Assembly (NCBI RefSeq): GCF_004345665.1
Contig: NZ_SLWR01000009.1
Span: forward strand, 186,001 to 250,000
Direction of reading: 5' to 3'
DNA: 64,000 nucleotides
From: Kribbella antiqua
Lineage (GTDB): Bacteria; Actinomycetota; Actinomycetes; Propionibacteriales; Kribbellaceae
Shown: in pieces, positions 40,993-49,422 of the stretch
How positions within the stretch are numbered: the first letter of the stretch is position 1
Layout: each line of letters opens with the position of its first letter
The notes under the pieces: generated by a model
Told to the model about the DNA's origin: nothing
Database searches by the model: none
What the model saw: only the letters and a program-made list of their open reading frames with translations
Made by a program: the position numbers and the translations under genes

Positions 40993-41742
40993 ATGTTGCT
41001 CGAGAACAAGACCGCGATCGTGTACGGCGGCGGAGGCGCGATGGGCGGCGCGGTCGCCCGAGCCTTCGCGGCCGAGGGCGCCACCGTGCACCTTGCCGGC
41101 CGGACGCTCGCTAAGTTGGAGAAGGTCGCCGCTGACATCGCCGAGGCCGGTGGCCGGGCGACGGTCGCCGTCGTCGACGGGTACGACGCTGAGTCGGTGA
41201 ACGCACACGTGGCGTCGATCGAGGGCCGGATCGACGTCGTCTTCAACGGCGTGAGCGTGCGGGTGAAGCAGAGCATCCCACTGGTCGACATGGCAGTGGA
41301 CGACTTCGTCCGGCCGGTCGAGGACGCCGCGCGGACGAACTTCATCACCGCGACCGCGGCCGCGCGCCGGATGATCGAGCAACGCGGCGGCGTGATCCTG
41401 ATGCTGTCTTCGTCGGCCTCCCGCGAGTCCGGCCCTGACTTCGAGATGGGCGGCTTCAGCCTGGCCTGCGCGTCAATCGAGACACTGACCAGGTCACTCG
41501 CCGGCGAGATCGGCCAGTACGGCGTACGCGTCGTCGCCCTGCGCCCGAACTTCACCCCCGACACCCACCCCGAGTGGAACATCGAGGAAGGCGGCCTCGA
41601 CCACCTCATCAACCGCACCGCGCTGCGCCGCCTGCCCCGAATGGCCGAGGTCGCCCACACCGCCGCCTTCGCCGCCTCCGACCACGCCGGCCCCATCACC
41701 GCCGCCGTCCTCAACCTCAGCTGCGGCGCCATCGCCGACTGA
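40993..41742 (+). CDS. Short-chain dehydrogenase-like protein lacking the catalytic Tyr/Lys
   Basis: The 249-aa protein has an SDR Rossmann start (TAIVYGGGGAMGGAVARAFA), a catalytic-type Ser in LMLSSSASRESGP and the late PNFTPDTHPEW region. Where the family has YxxxK, this protein reads GGFSLACAS, so Tyr is Phe and Lys is Cys. Either it is a divergent active subfamily using other residues, or it is a non-catalytic binder. ATG 40993 starts the Rossmann strand correctly. It is divergent from the MFS gene and is followed by a very strong hairpin. Confidence 0.8.
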   Translation: MLLENKTAIVYGGGGAMGGAVARAFAAEGATVHLAGRTLAKLEKVAADIAEAGGRATVAVVDGYDAESVNAHVASIEGRIDVVFNGVSVRVKQSIPLVDMAVDDFVRPVEDAARTNFITATAAARRMIEQRGGVILMLSSSASRESGPDFEMGGFSLACASIETLTRSLAGEIGQYGVRVVALRPNFTPDTHPEWNIEEGGLDHLINRTALRRLPRMAEVAHTAAFAASDHAGPITAAVLNLSCGAIAD

Positions 41743-41753
41743 CCCCGCCCTCA

Positions 41754-41810
41754 CCTTGAGCACCCACCGACCAGATTTCTTCCCGAAATCTGGTCGGTGG
41801 CTTCTCAAGG
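41754..41810. terminator. Very long bidirectional-looking hairpin
   Basis: CCTTGAG (41754-41760) pairs with CTCAAGG (41804-41810). Inside it CCACCGACCAGATTT (from 41764) pairs perfectly with AAATCTGGTCGGTGG around CTTCCCG. That gives 22 pairs with one small internal loop. It lies 12 bp after the SDR stop and is the obvious terminator. Confidence 0.75.
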
Positions 41811-42166
41811 TCAACTGCGAGGATGGCCGGATGCCCAGTACGACGGCGAAGGCAACGACCTGAGCTGGCCGATCGGTGTACGGGCGATGGACGCTGCGCC
41901 TCGCCGGGGCTTGACAGCGGCACCGGCGCCAGGTTGACTTCGACATAGTTCACAGAGGAAATAAAGTCGGGATCCGATCGAAGCCGGTGGCTCAGAGCGA
42001 CTTCGGACGGGGCTGACGCACATCCTGATCCGCTGGCGGGCCATCGGGTCGATCCGTGCTGTCACCCCATTGGTTGCCTGATGCAATGAGTGATAACCCT
42101 TGAAAACAAGGGATCTGAGCCGATCGGTCAAGGTCTGGTCTCGGCCGCAGAGATAGTCTTCCGCAG
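41811..42166. other. Intergenic region before the ABC operon
   Basis: About 355 bp with no credible gene. An open frame on the minus strand (41811-42131) has no ribosome site, no family resemblance and a composition typical of antisense noise. A small CCCTT-GAAAAC-AAGGG hairpin lies at 42097-42112. The stretch is less GC-rich than its neighbours. Confidence 0.4.
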
Positions 42167-42201
42167 CAGAACGTTCTGTGTCATCCTCGCCGGGACAGAA
42201 C
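42167..42201. promoter_or_regulatory. Palindromic operator candidate of the ABC-fucosidase operon
   Basis: CAGAACGTTCTG (42167-42178) is a perfect 12-bp palindrome with a CG centre, as LacI-family sites often have. Its half GTTCTGT (42173-42179) is also mirrored by ACAGAAC (42195-42201). It lies 34-68 bp before the first permease start. Confidence 0.55.
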
Positions 42202-42234
42202 CCGAGATCCTATCGGATATTGGAAGGACGCGGA

Positions 42235-43230
42235 GTGAGTGCAACCCTGAAACCGGCCGCGCGGCCGGCGCCGGTACGCAGCGAGGCGGTGAGACCCGCC
42301 CGGATCCCGCGGCCGAGCCGGTGGACCGCGGCCCGGCGGAGTCTGCGCCGGCACTGGCAGCTGTACCTGCTCATCGTCGTACCGCTCGCGTACTTCGTCA
42401 TCTTCAAGTACGTCCCGATCGCCAACGCGGTGATCGCGTTCAAGAACTACAGCCCGGTCAAGGGTCCGTGGGGCAGCGAGTGGGTCGGGTTCCGCAACTT
42501 CGAGCTGTTCTTCGCCAACCCGACGTTCTGGACCCTGGTGAAGAACACCTTCCTGCTCTCGGTCTACACGGTGCTGGCCAGCTTCCCGATCCCGATCATC
42601 CTGGCGATCGCACTGAACGAGATCCGCAACGGGCGGTTCAAGAAGACCGTCCAGCTGGTGACCTACGCGCCGTACTTCATCTCCACCGTCGTGGTGGTCT
42701 CGATGACGATCCTGGTGCTGTCGCCGCGGCTCGGCTTCGTCAACGACGCGATCGGGCTGTTCGGCGTGCCGTCGATCGACTTCCTCGGCAGGCCGGACTA
42801 CTTCCGCCACATCTACGTCTGGTCCGACGTCTGGCAGACCACCGGATACTCCGCGGTGATCTACCTGGCCGCGCTGTCCGGTATCGACCCGGCCCTGCAC
42901 GAGTCGGCCCGGATCGACGGCGCCAGCCGGCTGCAGCGGATCCGGCACGTCGACCTGCCCGGCATCATGCCGACCGCGGTGATCATCCTGGTGCTCGGCG
43001 TCGGCAACATCATGTCGATCGGGTTCGAGAAGGCGTTCCTGCTGCAGAACCCGCTGAACACGGCCCAGTCCGAGATCATCGCGACGTACGTCTACAAGAC
43101 CGGTCTGCTGAACGCCGACTTCAGCATGGCGACCGCCATCGGGCTGTTCAACTCCGTCCTCAACCTCTTCCTGCTGCTCGGCGTGAACTTCGCCGCCAAG
43201 CGCATCACCGGAAACGGACTCTGGTCATGA
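42235..43230 (+). CDS. ABC sugar transporter permease (LplB/UgpA-like)
   Basis: The 331-aa protein has an Arg/Pro-rich cytosolic N-terminus, six membrane segments (first LYLLIVVPLAYFVIFKYVPI) and the EAA loop LHESARIDGASRLQRIRHVD LPG split around residue 220. It belongs to the CUT1 group that imports oligosaccharides. GTG 42235 has GGAAGGA at 6 nt. It overlaps the second permease by ATGA. No ATPase gene is in the operon; CUT1 systems commonly share an MsmK-type ATPase encoded elsewhere. Confidence 0.9.
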   Translation: MSATLKPAARPAPVRSEAVRPARIPRPSRWTAARRSLRRHWQLYLLIVVPLAYFVIFKYVPIANAVIAFKNYSPVKGPWGSEWVGFRNFELFFANPTFWTLVKNTFLLSVYTVLASFPIPIILAIALNEIRNGRFKKTVQLVTYAPYFISTVVVVSMTILVLSPRLGFVNDAIGLFGVPSIDFLGRPDYFRHIYVWSDVWQTTGYSAVIYLAALSGIDPALHESARIDGASRLQRIRHVDLPGIMPTAVIILVLGVGNIMSIGFEKAFLLQNPLNTAQSEIIATYVYKTGLLNADFSMATAIGLFNSVLNLFLLLGVNFAAKRITGNGLWS

Positions 43231-44159
43231 CAGTGATCGCCCGTACGACGTCCCGCCGGTCGGAGCGCACCACGATCGAGGAGACCCGGACCGACAAGAT
43301 CTTCCTGACCGGGGTGAAGATCATGCTCTGGCTCGCCCTGATCGTCGTTGCGGTGCCACTGATCTACATCGTCGCCAACTCATTCAGCAGTCCGTCCGCG
43401 GTCAGTGCCGGCCGGGTGCTGCTCTGGCCGATCGAGCCGAGTGTCAAGGCGTACCAGGAAGCCTTCAGTGATCCGCTGATCATGAAGGGCTACCTGAACT
43501 CGTTCATCTACGCGATCGGCGGCACGCTGATCTCGGTCACGCTGACGGTCGCCATCGCCTATCCGTTGTCGCGCCGTACCTTCTTCGGCCGGAACGTGAT
43601 CATGAGCCTGCTGATCTTCACCATGCTGTTCTCCGGCGGCATGATCCCGACGTACCTGGTGGTCCAGGACCTGGGCATGCTGAACACCCGTTGGGCGATG
43701 GTGATTCCGAGCGCGATCGGGGTCTGGCAGGTGATCATCGCCCGGACTTTCTTCCGCTCGACAATCCCGGATGAGCTGTACGAGGCGGCCACCATCGACG
43801 GCGCGAGCGATCTGCGCTTCCTCTGGTCCATCGTGCTGCCGTCGTCCAAGCCGGTGATCGCGGTGATCGCGCTGATGTACGCGATCTTCCAGTGGAACAG
43901 CTACTTCGACGCGCTGGTCTATCTGAAGGACCCCGGCCTGTACCCGCTGCAGATCGTGCTCCGGAATGTGCTGATCCTGAACACCCTCACCGGGTCCACC
44001 ACCACCACAAGCCTGGCCCAGCAGCTCGAACAGCAACAGCTGGCCAACGTCCTCAAGTACGCGCTCATCGTCATCTCGAGCCTGCCCGTACTGATCATCT
44101 ACCCGTTCGTCGCCCGCCACTTCACCAAGGGCGTGATGGTCGGCGCGGTCAAGGGCTGA
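43227..44159 (+). CDS. ABC sugar transporter permease (LplC/YtcP-like)
   Basis: The 310-aa protein has six membrane segments and the EAA loop LYEAATIDGASDLRFLWSIV. The end HFTKGVMVGAVKG is typical of YtcP/LplC permeases. It forms the membrane channel with the preceding permease. ATG 43227 overlaps the first permease stop. The binding protein starts 30 bp later. Confidence 0.9.
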   Translation: MTVIARTTSRRSERTTIEETRTDKIFLTGVKIMLWLALIVVAVPLIYIVANSFSSPSAVSAGRVLLWPIEPSVKAYQEAFSDPLIMKGYLNSFIYAIGGTLISVTLTVAIAYPLSRRTFFGRNVIMSLLIFTMLFSGGMIPTYLVVQDLGMLNTRWAMVIPSAIGVWQVIIARTFFRSTIPDELYEAATIDGASDLRFLWSIVLPSSKPVIAVIALMYAIFQWNSYFDALVYLKDPGLYPLQIVLRNVLILNTLTGSTTTTSLAQQLEQQQLANVLKYALIVISSLPVLIIYPFVARHFTKGVMVGAVKG

Positions 44160-44189
44160 AAAGCCTACTCCAGAAGGGAAACACCAGAC

Positions 44190-45848
44190 ATGCGCTCATC
44201 CGTGAGCAAGGTTGTCGCGCTGGCTGCGGCCGGCGTGCTCGCCCTGGCGGCGTGCAGCTCGGACAAGTCGAAGGGTGCGGCGAACGAGACCACGGCCGAC
44301 GGCAAGGTCGTCATCGACACCTTCACGCCGGCCGACCAGAGTACGAACCTGGACACCAATGCGGTGACCAAGATCATGAGCGACAAGTTCAAGATCCAGT
44401 TCCGCTGGCAGACCACGACGTACGACGCCGGTCCGGCCAAGGAGAAGCGGCAGATCTCGCTGGCCAGCGGCGACTACCCGGACCTGTTCTTCCTGATCCC
44501 GTGGATCGACGCGTTCACCCAGGCCGAGGTGCTCAAGCTCGGTCAGCAGGGTGTCGCCGTACCGCTGGAAGACCTGATCAAGGAGAACGCGCCGAACATC
44601 CAGAAGGCGCTGGACTCCAACAAGGAGTACAAGGAGATGTCGACCGCGCCGGACGGTCACATCTACGCGCTGCCGCAGTGGGCCGACTGCTTCCACTGCA
44701 CCTACCCGGACAAGTTGTGGATCAACAGCACCTGGCTGAAGAAGCTCGGCCTGCAGGTGCCGAAGACGACCGAGGACCTGCGCACGGTGCTCGAGGCGTT
44801 CAAGACCAAGGACCCGAACGGCAACGGCAAGGCCGACGAGATCCCGATGACCACCGACGTCCAGGACAGCAGCCTCATCGCGTACCTGATGAACGCGTTC
44901 GCCTATGACCCGGTCGGCGCGAACAACGGCGTACGGTCGCTGATCACCCTGAATGGCGACAAGGTCGTCACTCCGGTGACCTCGCCGCAGTGGAAGGAAG
45001 GACTGAAGTACATCGCGTCCCTGTACAAGGACGGCCTGATCGACCAGGCCGCGTTCACCCAGAACGCGCAGGCGCTGCAGGCCCAGGGCAACAATCCGAA
45101 GGCTGTCGTCCTCGGCTCGGTGCCTGTGCTCTGGCCGGGCATCTTCGTGCAGCTCGACTCCAAGGACGGCCGGGACAAGCAGTACGACGCGGTGCCGCCG
45201 CTGACCGGTCCCGAGGGGAAGAGCTACACCGGGTACAACCACCCGACCTCCACCGGCTACACGTTCATGCTGACCAACAAGGCCAGCAAGGAGGCCCAAG
45301 TCGCGGCGATCAAGATGCTGGACTGGATCTACTCCGACGAGGGTCAGATGATCACCAACATGGGTCCGGAGGGCGTCGGCTGGACCAAGCCCGGTGCCGG
45401 TGACATCGCGCTCGACGCGAACACCAAGCCGCTGTACAAGCCGAAGCAGGACCCGCCGAAGAACATCAGTTGGGGCGCGCTCGGCCAGTACAACAACACG
45501 CTGGCCTTCCGGAACGCGCAGGTCGTGCCGAAGGACATCTACGCCGGCGCCGGCCTCGAGCGGCGGCTGTGGGAGGCGACGAAGCTGTACGAGGGTCACG
45601 AGGACAAGGCGCAGTGGTTCCCGCAGACCTCGGTCTGGCCGGACCCGAGCCTGAGCGGTGAGACCGCCACTCTGCAGACCAACCTCAACAACTACGTGAA
45701 CCAGAACCAGCTGGCGTTCATCACCGGCTCGAAGAACATCGACACCGACTGGGATGCTTACGTGAAGGGTCTGGACAGCACCGGCATGCCGCGGTACCTC
45801 GAGATCCAGCAGCAGGCCTACGACAAGTACAAGTCCGGGAGCAAGTAG
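44190..45848 (+). CDS. ABC sugar-binding lipoprotein (LplA/YtcQ-like)
   Basis: The 552-aa protein has a lipoprotein signal with the lipobox LAACSSDKS near residue 20, and then a long SBP_bac_1-type binding domain. Its size (over 500 aa) and motifs such as ASGDYPDLFFLIPWIDAFTQ match the YtcQ/LplA group that binds complex or pectin-like oligosaccharides. GAAGGGA lies 9 nt before ATG. The adjacent GH95 enzyme points to fucose- or galactose-containing glycans as ligand (inference). Confidence 0.9.
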   Translation: MRSSVSKVVALAAAGVLALAACSSDKSKGAANETTADGKVVIDTFTPADQSTNLDTNAVTKIMSDKFKIQFRWQTTTYDAGPAKEKRQISLASGDYPDLFFLIPWIDAFTQAEVLKLGQQGVAVPLEDLIKENAPNIQKALDSNKEYKEMSTAPDGHIYALPQWADCFHCTYPDKLWINSTWLKKLGLQVPKTTEDLRTVLEAFKTKDPNGNGKADEIPMTTDVQDSSLIAYLMNAFAYDPVGANNGVRSLITLNGDKVVTPVTSPQWKEGLKYIASLYKDGLIDQAAFTQNAQALQAQGNNPKAVVLGSVPVLWPGIFVQLDSKDGRDKQYDAVPPLTGPEGKSYTGYNHPTSTGYTFMLTNKASKEAQVAAIKMLDWIYSDEGQMITNMGPEGVGWTKPGAGDIALDANTKPLYKPKQDPPKNISWGALGQYNNTLAFRNAQVVPKDIYAGAGLERRLWEATKLYEGHEDKAQWFPQTSVWPDPSLSGETATLQTNLNNYVNQNQLAFITGSKNIDTDWDAYVKGLDSTGMPRYLEIQQQAYDKYKSGSK

Positions 45849-45854
45849 ACCTCC

Positions 45855-48134
45855 ATGTCGCATGATCTGTGGTTCCGAACTCCGGCTCCGGACTGGTTCG
45901 AGGCGTTGCCGGTGGGCAACGGTCACCTCGGCGCGAAGGTGTTCGGCCGCGTCGACGAGGAGCGGATCGCGCTCAACCTCGACGACGTCTGGTCCGGCGA
46001 CGGTCCGCGCACGTTGAACGTCACTGATGGTCCTTCCGTGCTGGCCGACGTACGGCGGTTGCTCGCCGAGGGCGATCAGTTGGCGGCGACCGAGCGGACC
46101 CGGGCGTTGCAGGGTCCGCTGGTCGAGTCGTATCAGCCGCTCGCCGACCTGCGGATTCTGTCGTCGGGGGAGCCCGAGGAGTACCGGCGGAGTTTGGATC
46201 TGGAGACCGGAATCGTCGCCGTCGACTACACGGTCGGCGGCGTACGGTTCCGGCGGGAGACGTACGTGTCCACGCCGGACCAGGTGATGGTGTGGACGAT
46301 CACGGCCGACGAGCCGGGTGCAATCGACCTCGCCCTGGAGCTGACCAGTCAGCATCCGGTGCAAGTGGAAGTTGCCGATGGCACCTATGGGATCGTCGGT
46401 CACGCGCCGTCGGAGCTCACCATCGAGTACCGGAAGAGCCCGGACCCGATCCGCTACAGGGATGGCCACGGGATCGGTTTCGGCGTCGCGCTCCGGGTTC
46501 ACAGCACCGGCGGCACAGGCGACGTCGGCGCGGCGGGCGTTGCTGTCCGCGGAGCCGACAGTGTGACCGTGGTGTTGTCGGCGGCAAGTACCTTTGCCGG
46601 GTGGTCGGTCCCGCCCGGCCGGGATCCGCTCGTCGCATTGCGCGAGGCAACCGCCGTACTGGATGTGGTTGCCCTCGACAAGCTTCGGGAGCGGCATCTC
46701 GAAGATCACCATCGGTTGTATGACCGTGCTGAGTTGCAGCTGGGCGAGCCGTCGGAGTTGCCCACCGACGAGCGAATCAAGGCCGGTGGCAACGATCCCG
46801 ACCTGGTCGCGTTGATGTTCAACTTCGGCCGTTATCTGCTGATGGCGTCGTCCCGCCCTGGGACGCAGGCGGCCAACCTGCAAGGCATCTGGAACCAGGA
46901 CCGCCGGCCGATGTGGGCCAGCGACTGGACCAACAACATCAACACCCAGATGAACTACTGGCTCGCCGACCTCACCGGCCTCACCGAGTGCTTCGACCCC
47001 CTCACCGACCTGCTCGAAGGCTTGGCCGAGTCCGGTGCCGAGACTGCGCGCATCCTGTACGACGCACCCGGCTGGGTGTCGCATCACAACGCGGACATCT
47101 GGCGCGCGACCTGGCCGGTGGGTGAAGGCGGCGACGACCCGGTGTGGGCGATGTGCGCGACCTGTGGAGTCTGGCTGACCGCGCACCTGATGGAGCACTA
47201 CCGATTCCAGCAGGACCTGGACTTCCTGCGCGATCGGGCGTATCCGCTGCTCGCCGGCGCTGCCGAGTTCGTCCTGGCGATGCTGGTGGAGGACCGTGAC
47301 GGGCGACTGCAGTTCATCCCGTCCACCGCGCCGGAGCACCACTTCGTCCTGCCGTCGGGCGACAAAGCCTCGGTCGACCTCACCACGACGTACGACATCT
47401 GGGTCATCAGAGAACTGTTCTCCAACCTGCTGGAAGCGGAGGCAGCGCTGGGTCTGGCGACGGACCTGGCTCGAGAAGCTCGTGTTGCCCGGGAGCGCCT
47501 GCCGGAGATCCGTACGGCGGACGACGGCCGGCTGCTCGAATGGCCGACCGATTGGCAGCCGTCCGAGCCTGATCATCGGCATCAGTCGCATCTGTACGGC
47601 CTCTACCCGGGCGCCGAGATCGACCCCACGCGTACGCCGGAATGGGCATCAGCCGCCCGAAAGTCGCTCGAGGTCCGGACGGCCGGTGCGAAGCCGGGCG
47701 GTTGGACGAGCGCTTGGCTGGTCGCGTTGTGGGCACGACTGTTCGAGCCGGAGAAGGCGGCGGCTGTCATCCGCGACTATCTCAGCCGGCTCGTCTCGGA
47801 CAACCTGCTGCACCGCGACGGCGACATCTTCCAGATCGACGCCAACTTCGGCATGACCGGCTGCATCCCCGAGCTGCTGATCCAGAGCCACACCGACACC
47901 ATCCGCCTGCTGCCGGCTCTCCCGAGCGACTGGCCGGACGGTTCCTTCCGCGGTCTCCGTGCCCGCGGCGGCCTGACCTTCGACGTCACCTGGCGCGAGG
48001 GCAAGCTCACCGCCGTCACAGTCCACGCCACCCACCCCGGCACCTTCCAGATCGCCCTCCCCGCCAACGGCACCACCACCGTAACCCTCGCCGCCGGCGA
48101 CTCCCGCACTCTCCTCCCGCCCGCAGCCATTTGA
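45855..48134 (+). CDS. Glycoside hydrolase family 95 (alpha-L-fucosidase/galactosidase)
   Basis: The 759-aa protein shows an N-terminal beta-sandwich (FEALPVGNGHLGAKVFGRVD, LNLDDVWSGDGP) and an (alpha/alpha)6 barrel. The barrel carries NNINTQMNYWLADLTGL (residues about 358-374, the Asn pair used in GH95 catalysis) and DANFGMTGCIPELLIQSH (Asp at about 662). It has no signal peptide, so it probably works on oligosaccharides already imported by the upstream ABC system. It starts 7 bp after the binding-protein gene. Confidence 0.92.
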   Translation: MSHDLWFRTPAPDWFEALPVGNGHLGAKVFGRVDEERIALNLDDVWSGDGPRTLNVTDGPSVLADVRRLLAEGDQLAATERTRALQGPLVESYQPLADLRILSSGEPEEYRRSLDLETGIVAVDYTVGGVRFRRETYVSTPDQVMVWTITADEPGAIDLALELTSQHPVQVEVADGTYGIVGHAPSELTIEYRKSPDPIRYRDGHGIGFGVALRVHSTGGTGDVGAAGVAVRGADSVTVVLSAASTFAGWSVPPGRDPLVALREATAVLDVVALDKLRERHLEDHHRLYDRAELQLGEPSELPTDERIKAGGNDPDLVALMFNFGRYLLMASSRPGTQAANLQGIWNQDRRPMWASDWTNNINTQMNYWLADLTGLTECFDPLTDLLEGLAESGAETARILYDAPGWVSHHNADIWRATWPVGEGGDDPVWAMCATCGVWLTAHLMEHYRFQQDLDFLRDRAYPLLAGAAEFVLAMLVEDRDGRLQFIPSTAPEHHFVLPSGDKASVDLTTTYDIWVIRELFSNLLEAEAALGLATDLAREARVARERLPEIRTADDGRLLEWPTDWQPSEPDHRHQSHLYGLYPGAEIDPTRTPEWASAARKSLEVRTAGAKPGGWTSAWLVALWARLFEPEKAAAVIRDYLSRLVSDNLLHRDGDIFQIDANFGMTGCIPELLIQSHTDTIRLLPALPSDWPDGSFRGLRARGGLTFDVTWREGKLTAVTVHATHPGTFQIALPANGTTTVTLAAGDSRTLLPPAAI

Positions 48135-48151
48135 CGGGTTCACCAGTCAAA

Positions 48152-48191
48152 TGGTGGGTTCCCCGCTCGCATCCGGGCGGGGAACCCACCA
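48152..48191 (+). terminator. Strong hairpin terminator of the ABC-GH95 operon
   Basis: TGGTGGGTTCCCCGC (48152-48166) pairs perfectly with GCGGGGAACCCACCA (48177-48191) around a 10-nt loop, 18 bp after the GH95 stop. TCAAATG motifs repeat on both sides (48147, 48209, and inverted at 48127). Confidence 0.75.
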
Positions 48192-48223
48192 GGTCGGCGG
48201 GTAACCCATCAAATGGGGGCGGT

Positions 48224-48241
48224 GGTTAGGGGTGCCTAACC
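48224..48241. promoter_or_regulatory. Iron-box-like inverted repeat GGTTAGGGGTGCCTAACC
   Basis: Perfect 7-bp arms surround GGTG, 23 bp before the siderophore-binding-protein ATG. TTAGG...CCTAA is the hallmark of DtxR/IdeR/DmdR sites, though the spacing is shorter than the 19-bp consensus. Fe-dependent repression of the following gene is the natural reading. Confidence 0.6.
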
Positions 48242-48264
48242 AAACTTGTTGTAGGGTCTGCGGC

Positions 48265-49281
48265 ATGAAAATCCGCCTTGGGGTTGTTGTCGTGGCCACC
48301 GCGTTGCTGGCGCTGACCGGGTGTGGGGGAGGGGAGACGAAGAGCTCCGACTCCGGGCCTGGCGACACCGAGGTGGCGACGGGCGGCCGGTTGTTCAAGA
48401 CGGCGGATGCGGAGACGGCCAAGCTCGGGTCGGACGCGGAGCCGGGGGTGTTCCCGCGGACCGTGAAGCACGCGCTGGGCGAGACCAAGCTGGAGAAGAA
48501 GCCCGAGCGGATCGTCGTCCTCGACAGTGGTGAACTGGACGACGTACTCGCGCTCGGCATCACCCCGGTCGGGATGGCGACGACCGCGGGTCAGAGCGGC
48601 GTACCGTCGTACCTCGCGGACAAGGCGCAAGGGATCAAGACGGTCGGCGGGATCAGCGAGCTGAACCTCGAGGCGATCGCCGCCCTGAAGCCGGACCTGA
48701 TCCTCGGCAGCAAGCTGCGCGCGAACGATCTCTACGACAAGCTGAGCGCGATCGCGCCGACGGTGTTCAGCATCCGGCCCGGGTTCCCGTGGAAGGAGAA
48801 CTTCCTGCTGGTCGGGGACGCGGTCGGCGAGGAGACCAAGGCGACCCAGCTCCTGAACGACTACCAGAAGCGCGCCGACGAGGTGAAGGCGAAGGTCGAC
48901 GGGTCGCCGACGATCTCGCTGGTCCGGTTCCGGCCGGGTGAGATCCGGCTGTACGGCAACCTGTCCTTCATCGGCGTGATCCTGAAGGACGTCGGGCTGC
49001 CGCGGCCGAAGATCCAGGACGTCCAGGACCTGGCCGTCGAGGTGTCGCAGGAGAACATCGGCAAGGCCGACGGCGACTGGATCTTCTACTCCAGCTACGG
49101 CAAGCCGGACACCACCGCCGAGAACACTGTTGTCAACGGCAACCTCTGGAAGGCGCTGCCGGCGGTGAAGGCCGGCCACGTCGCCCGCGTCGACGACGAG
49201 GTCTGGTTCCTCGGCCTCGGCCCGCTCGGCGCTCAGGGCGTCCTCTCCGACCTGGAGAAGCTCCTCGGCCCGAAGGGCTAG
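48265..49281 (+). CDS. Iron-siderophore ABC transporter substrate-binding lipoprotein
   Basis: The 338-aa protein has a lipoprotein signal (LLALTGCGGG; lipid Cys about residue 21). Its FecB/PBP2 type III fold shows PERIVVLDSGELDDVLALGI, GGISELNLEAIAALKPDLIL and LSAIAPTVFSIRPGFPWKEN. It captures ferric siderophores outside the membrane. No permease or ATPase is adjacent, so it serves a transporter elsewhere. The last 12 codons (LEKLLGPKG and the stop) are the first unit of a tandem repeat continuing downstream. Confidence 0.9.
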   Translation: MKIRLGVVVVATALLALTGCGGGETKSSDSGPGDTEVATGGRLFKTADAETAKLGSDAEPGVFPRTVKHALGETKLEKKPERIVVLDSGELDDVLALGITPVGMATTAGQSGVPSYLADKAQGIKTVGGISELNLEAIAALKPDLILGSKLRANDLYDKLSAIAPTVFSIRPGFPWKENFLLVGDAVGEETKATQLLNDYQKRADEVKAKVDGSPTISLVRFRPGEIRLYGNLSFIGVILKDVGLPRPKIQDVQDLAVEVSQENIGKADGDWIFYSSYGKPDTTAENTVVNGNLWKALPAVKAGHVARVDDEVWFLGLGPLGAQGVLSDLEKLLGPKG

Positions 49282-49422
49282 TCGCCTGGAGAAGCTCCTC
49301 GGCCCGAAGGGCTAGTCGCCTGGAGAAGCTGCTCCGCCCGGAGGGCTAGTCGCCTGGAGAAGCTGCTCCGCCCGAAGGGCTAGCCGACCGGAGGAGCTGG
49401 AGACGCCCGAAGGGCTAGCCGA
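49252..49422. repeat. Five-copy 34-bp tandem repeat derived from the binding-protein gene end
   Basis: Units start at 49252, 49286, 49320, 49354 and 49388; the first four are exactly 34 bp and the last is 35 bp and diverged. Unit 1 is the coding end of the siderophore-binding gene including its TAG. Units 1 and 2 are identical; units 3 and 4 carry a few changes. Each unit contains a GCCC-GAA-GGGC-type mini-hairpin and CTAG. Unit 5 provides the stop codon of the convergent CMD gene. Confidence 0.9.

Noticed and set aside
41811-42131. 106-codon minus-strand frame in the gap before the ABC operon
   Set aside because: No ribosome site, no recognisable motif, and a composition typical of noise.
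44196-47591. A 1,131-codon open frame on the minus strand opposite the binding protein and GH95 genes
   Set aside because: It mirrors the codon structure of two well-supported plus-strand genes and shows no motifs; long antisense frames are common at this GC content.
49252-49422. CRISPR array
   Set aside because: The 34-bp units are directly adjacent with no spacers and derive from a coding end.
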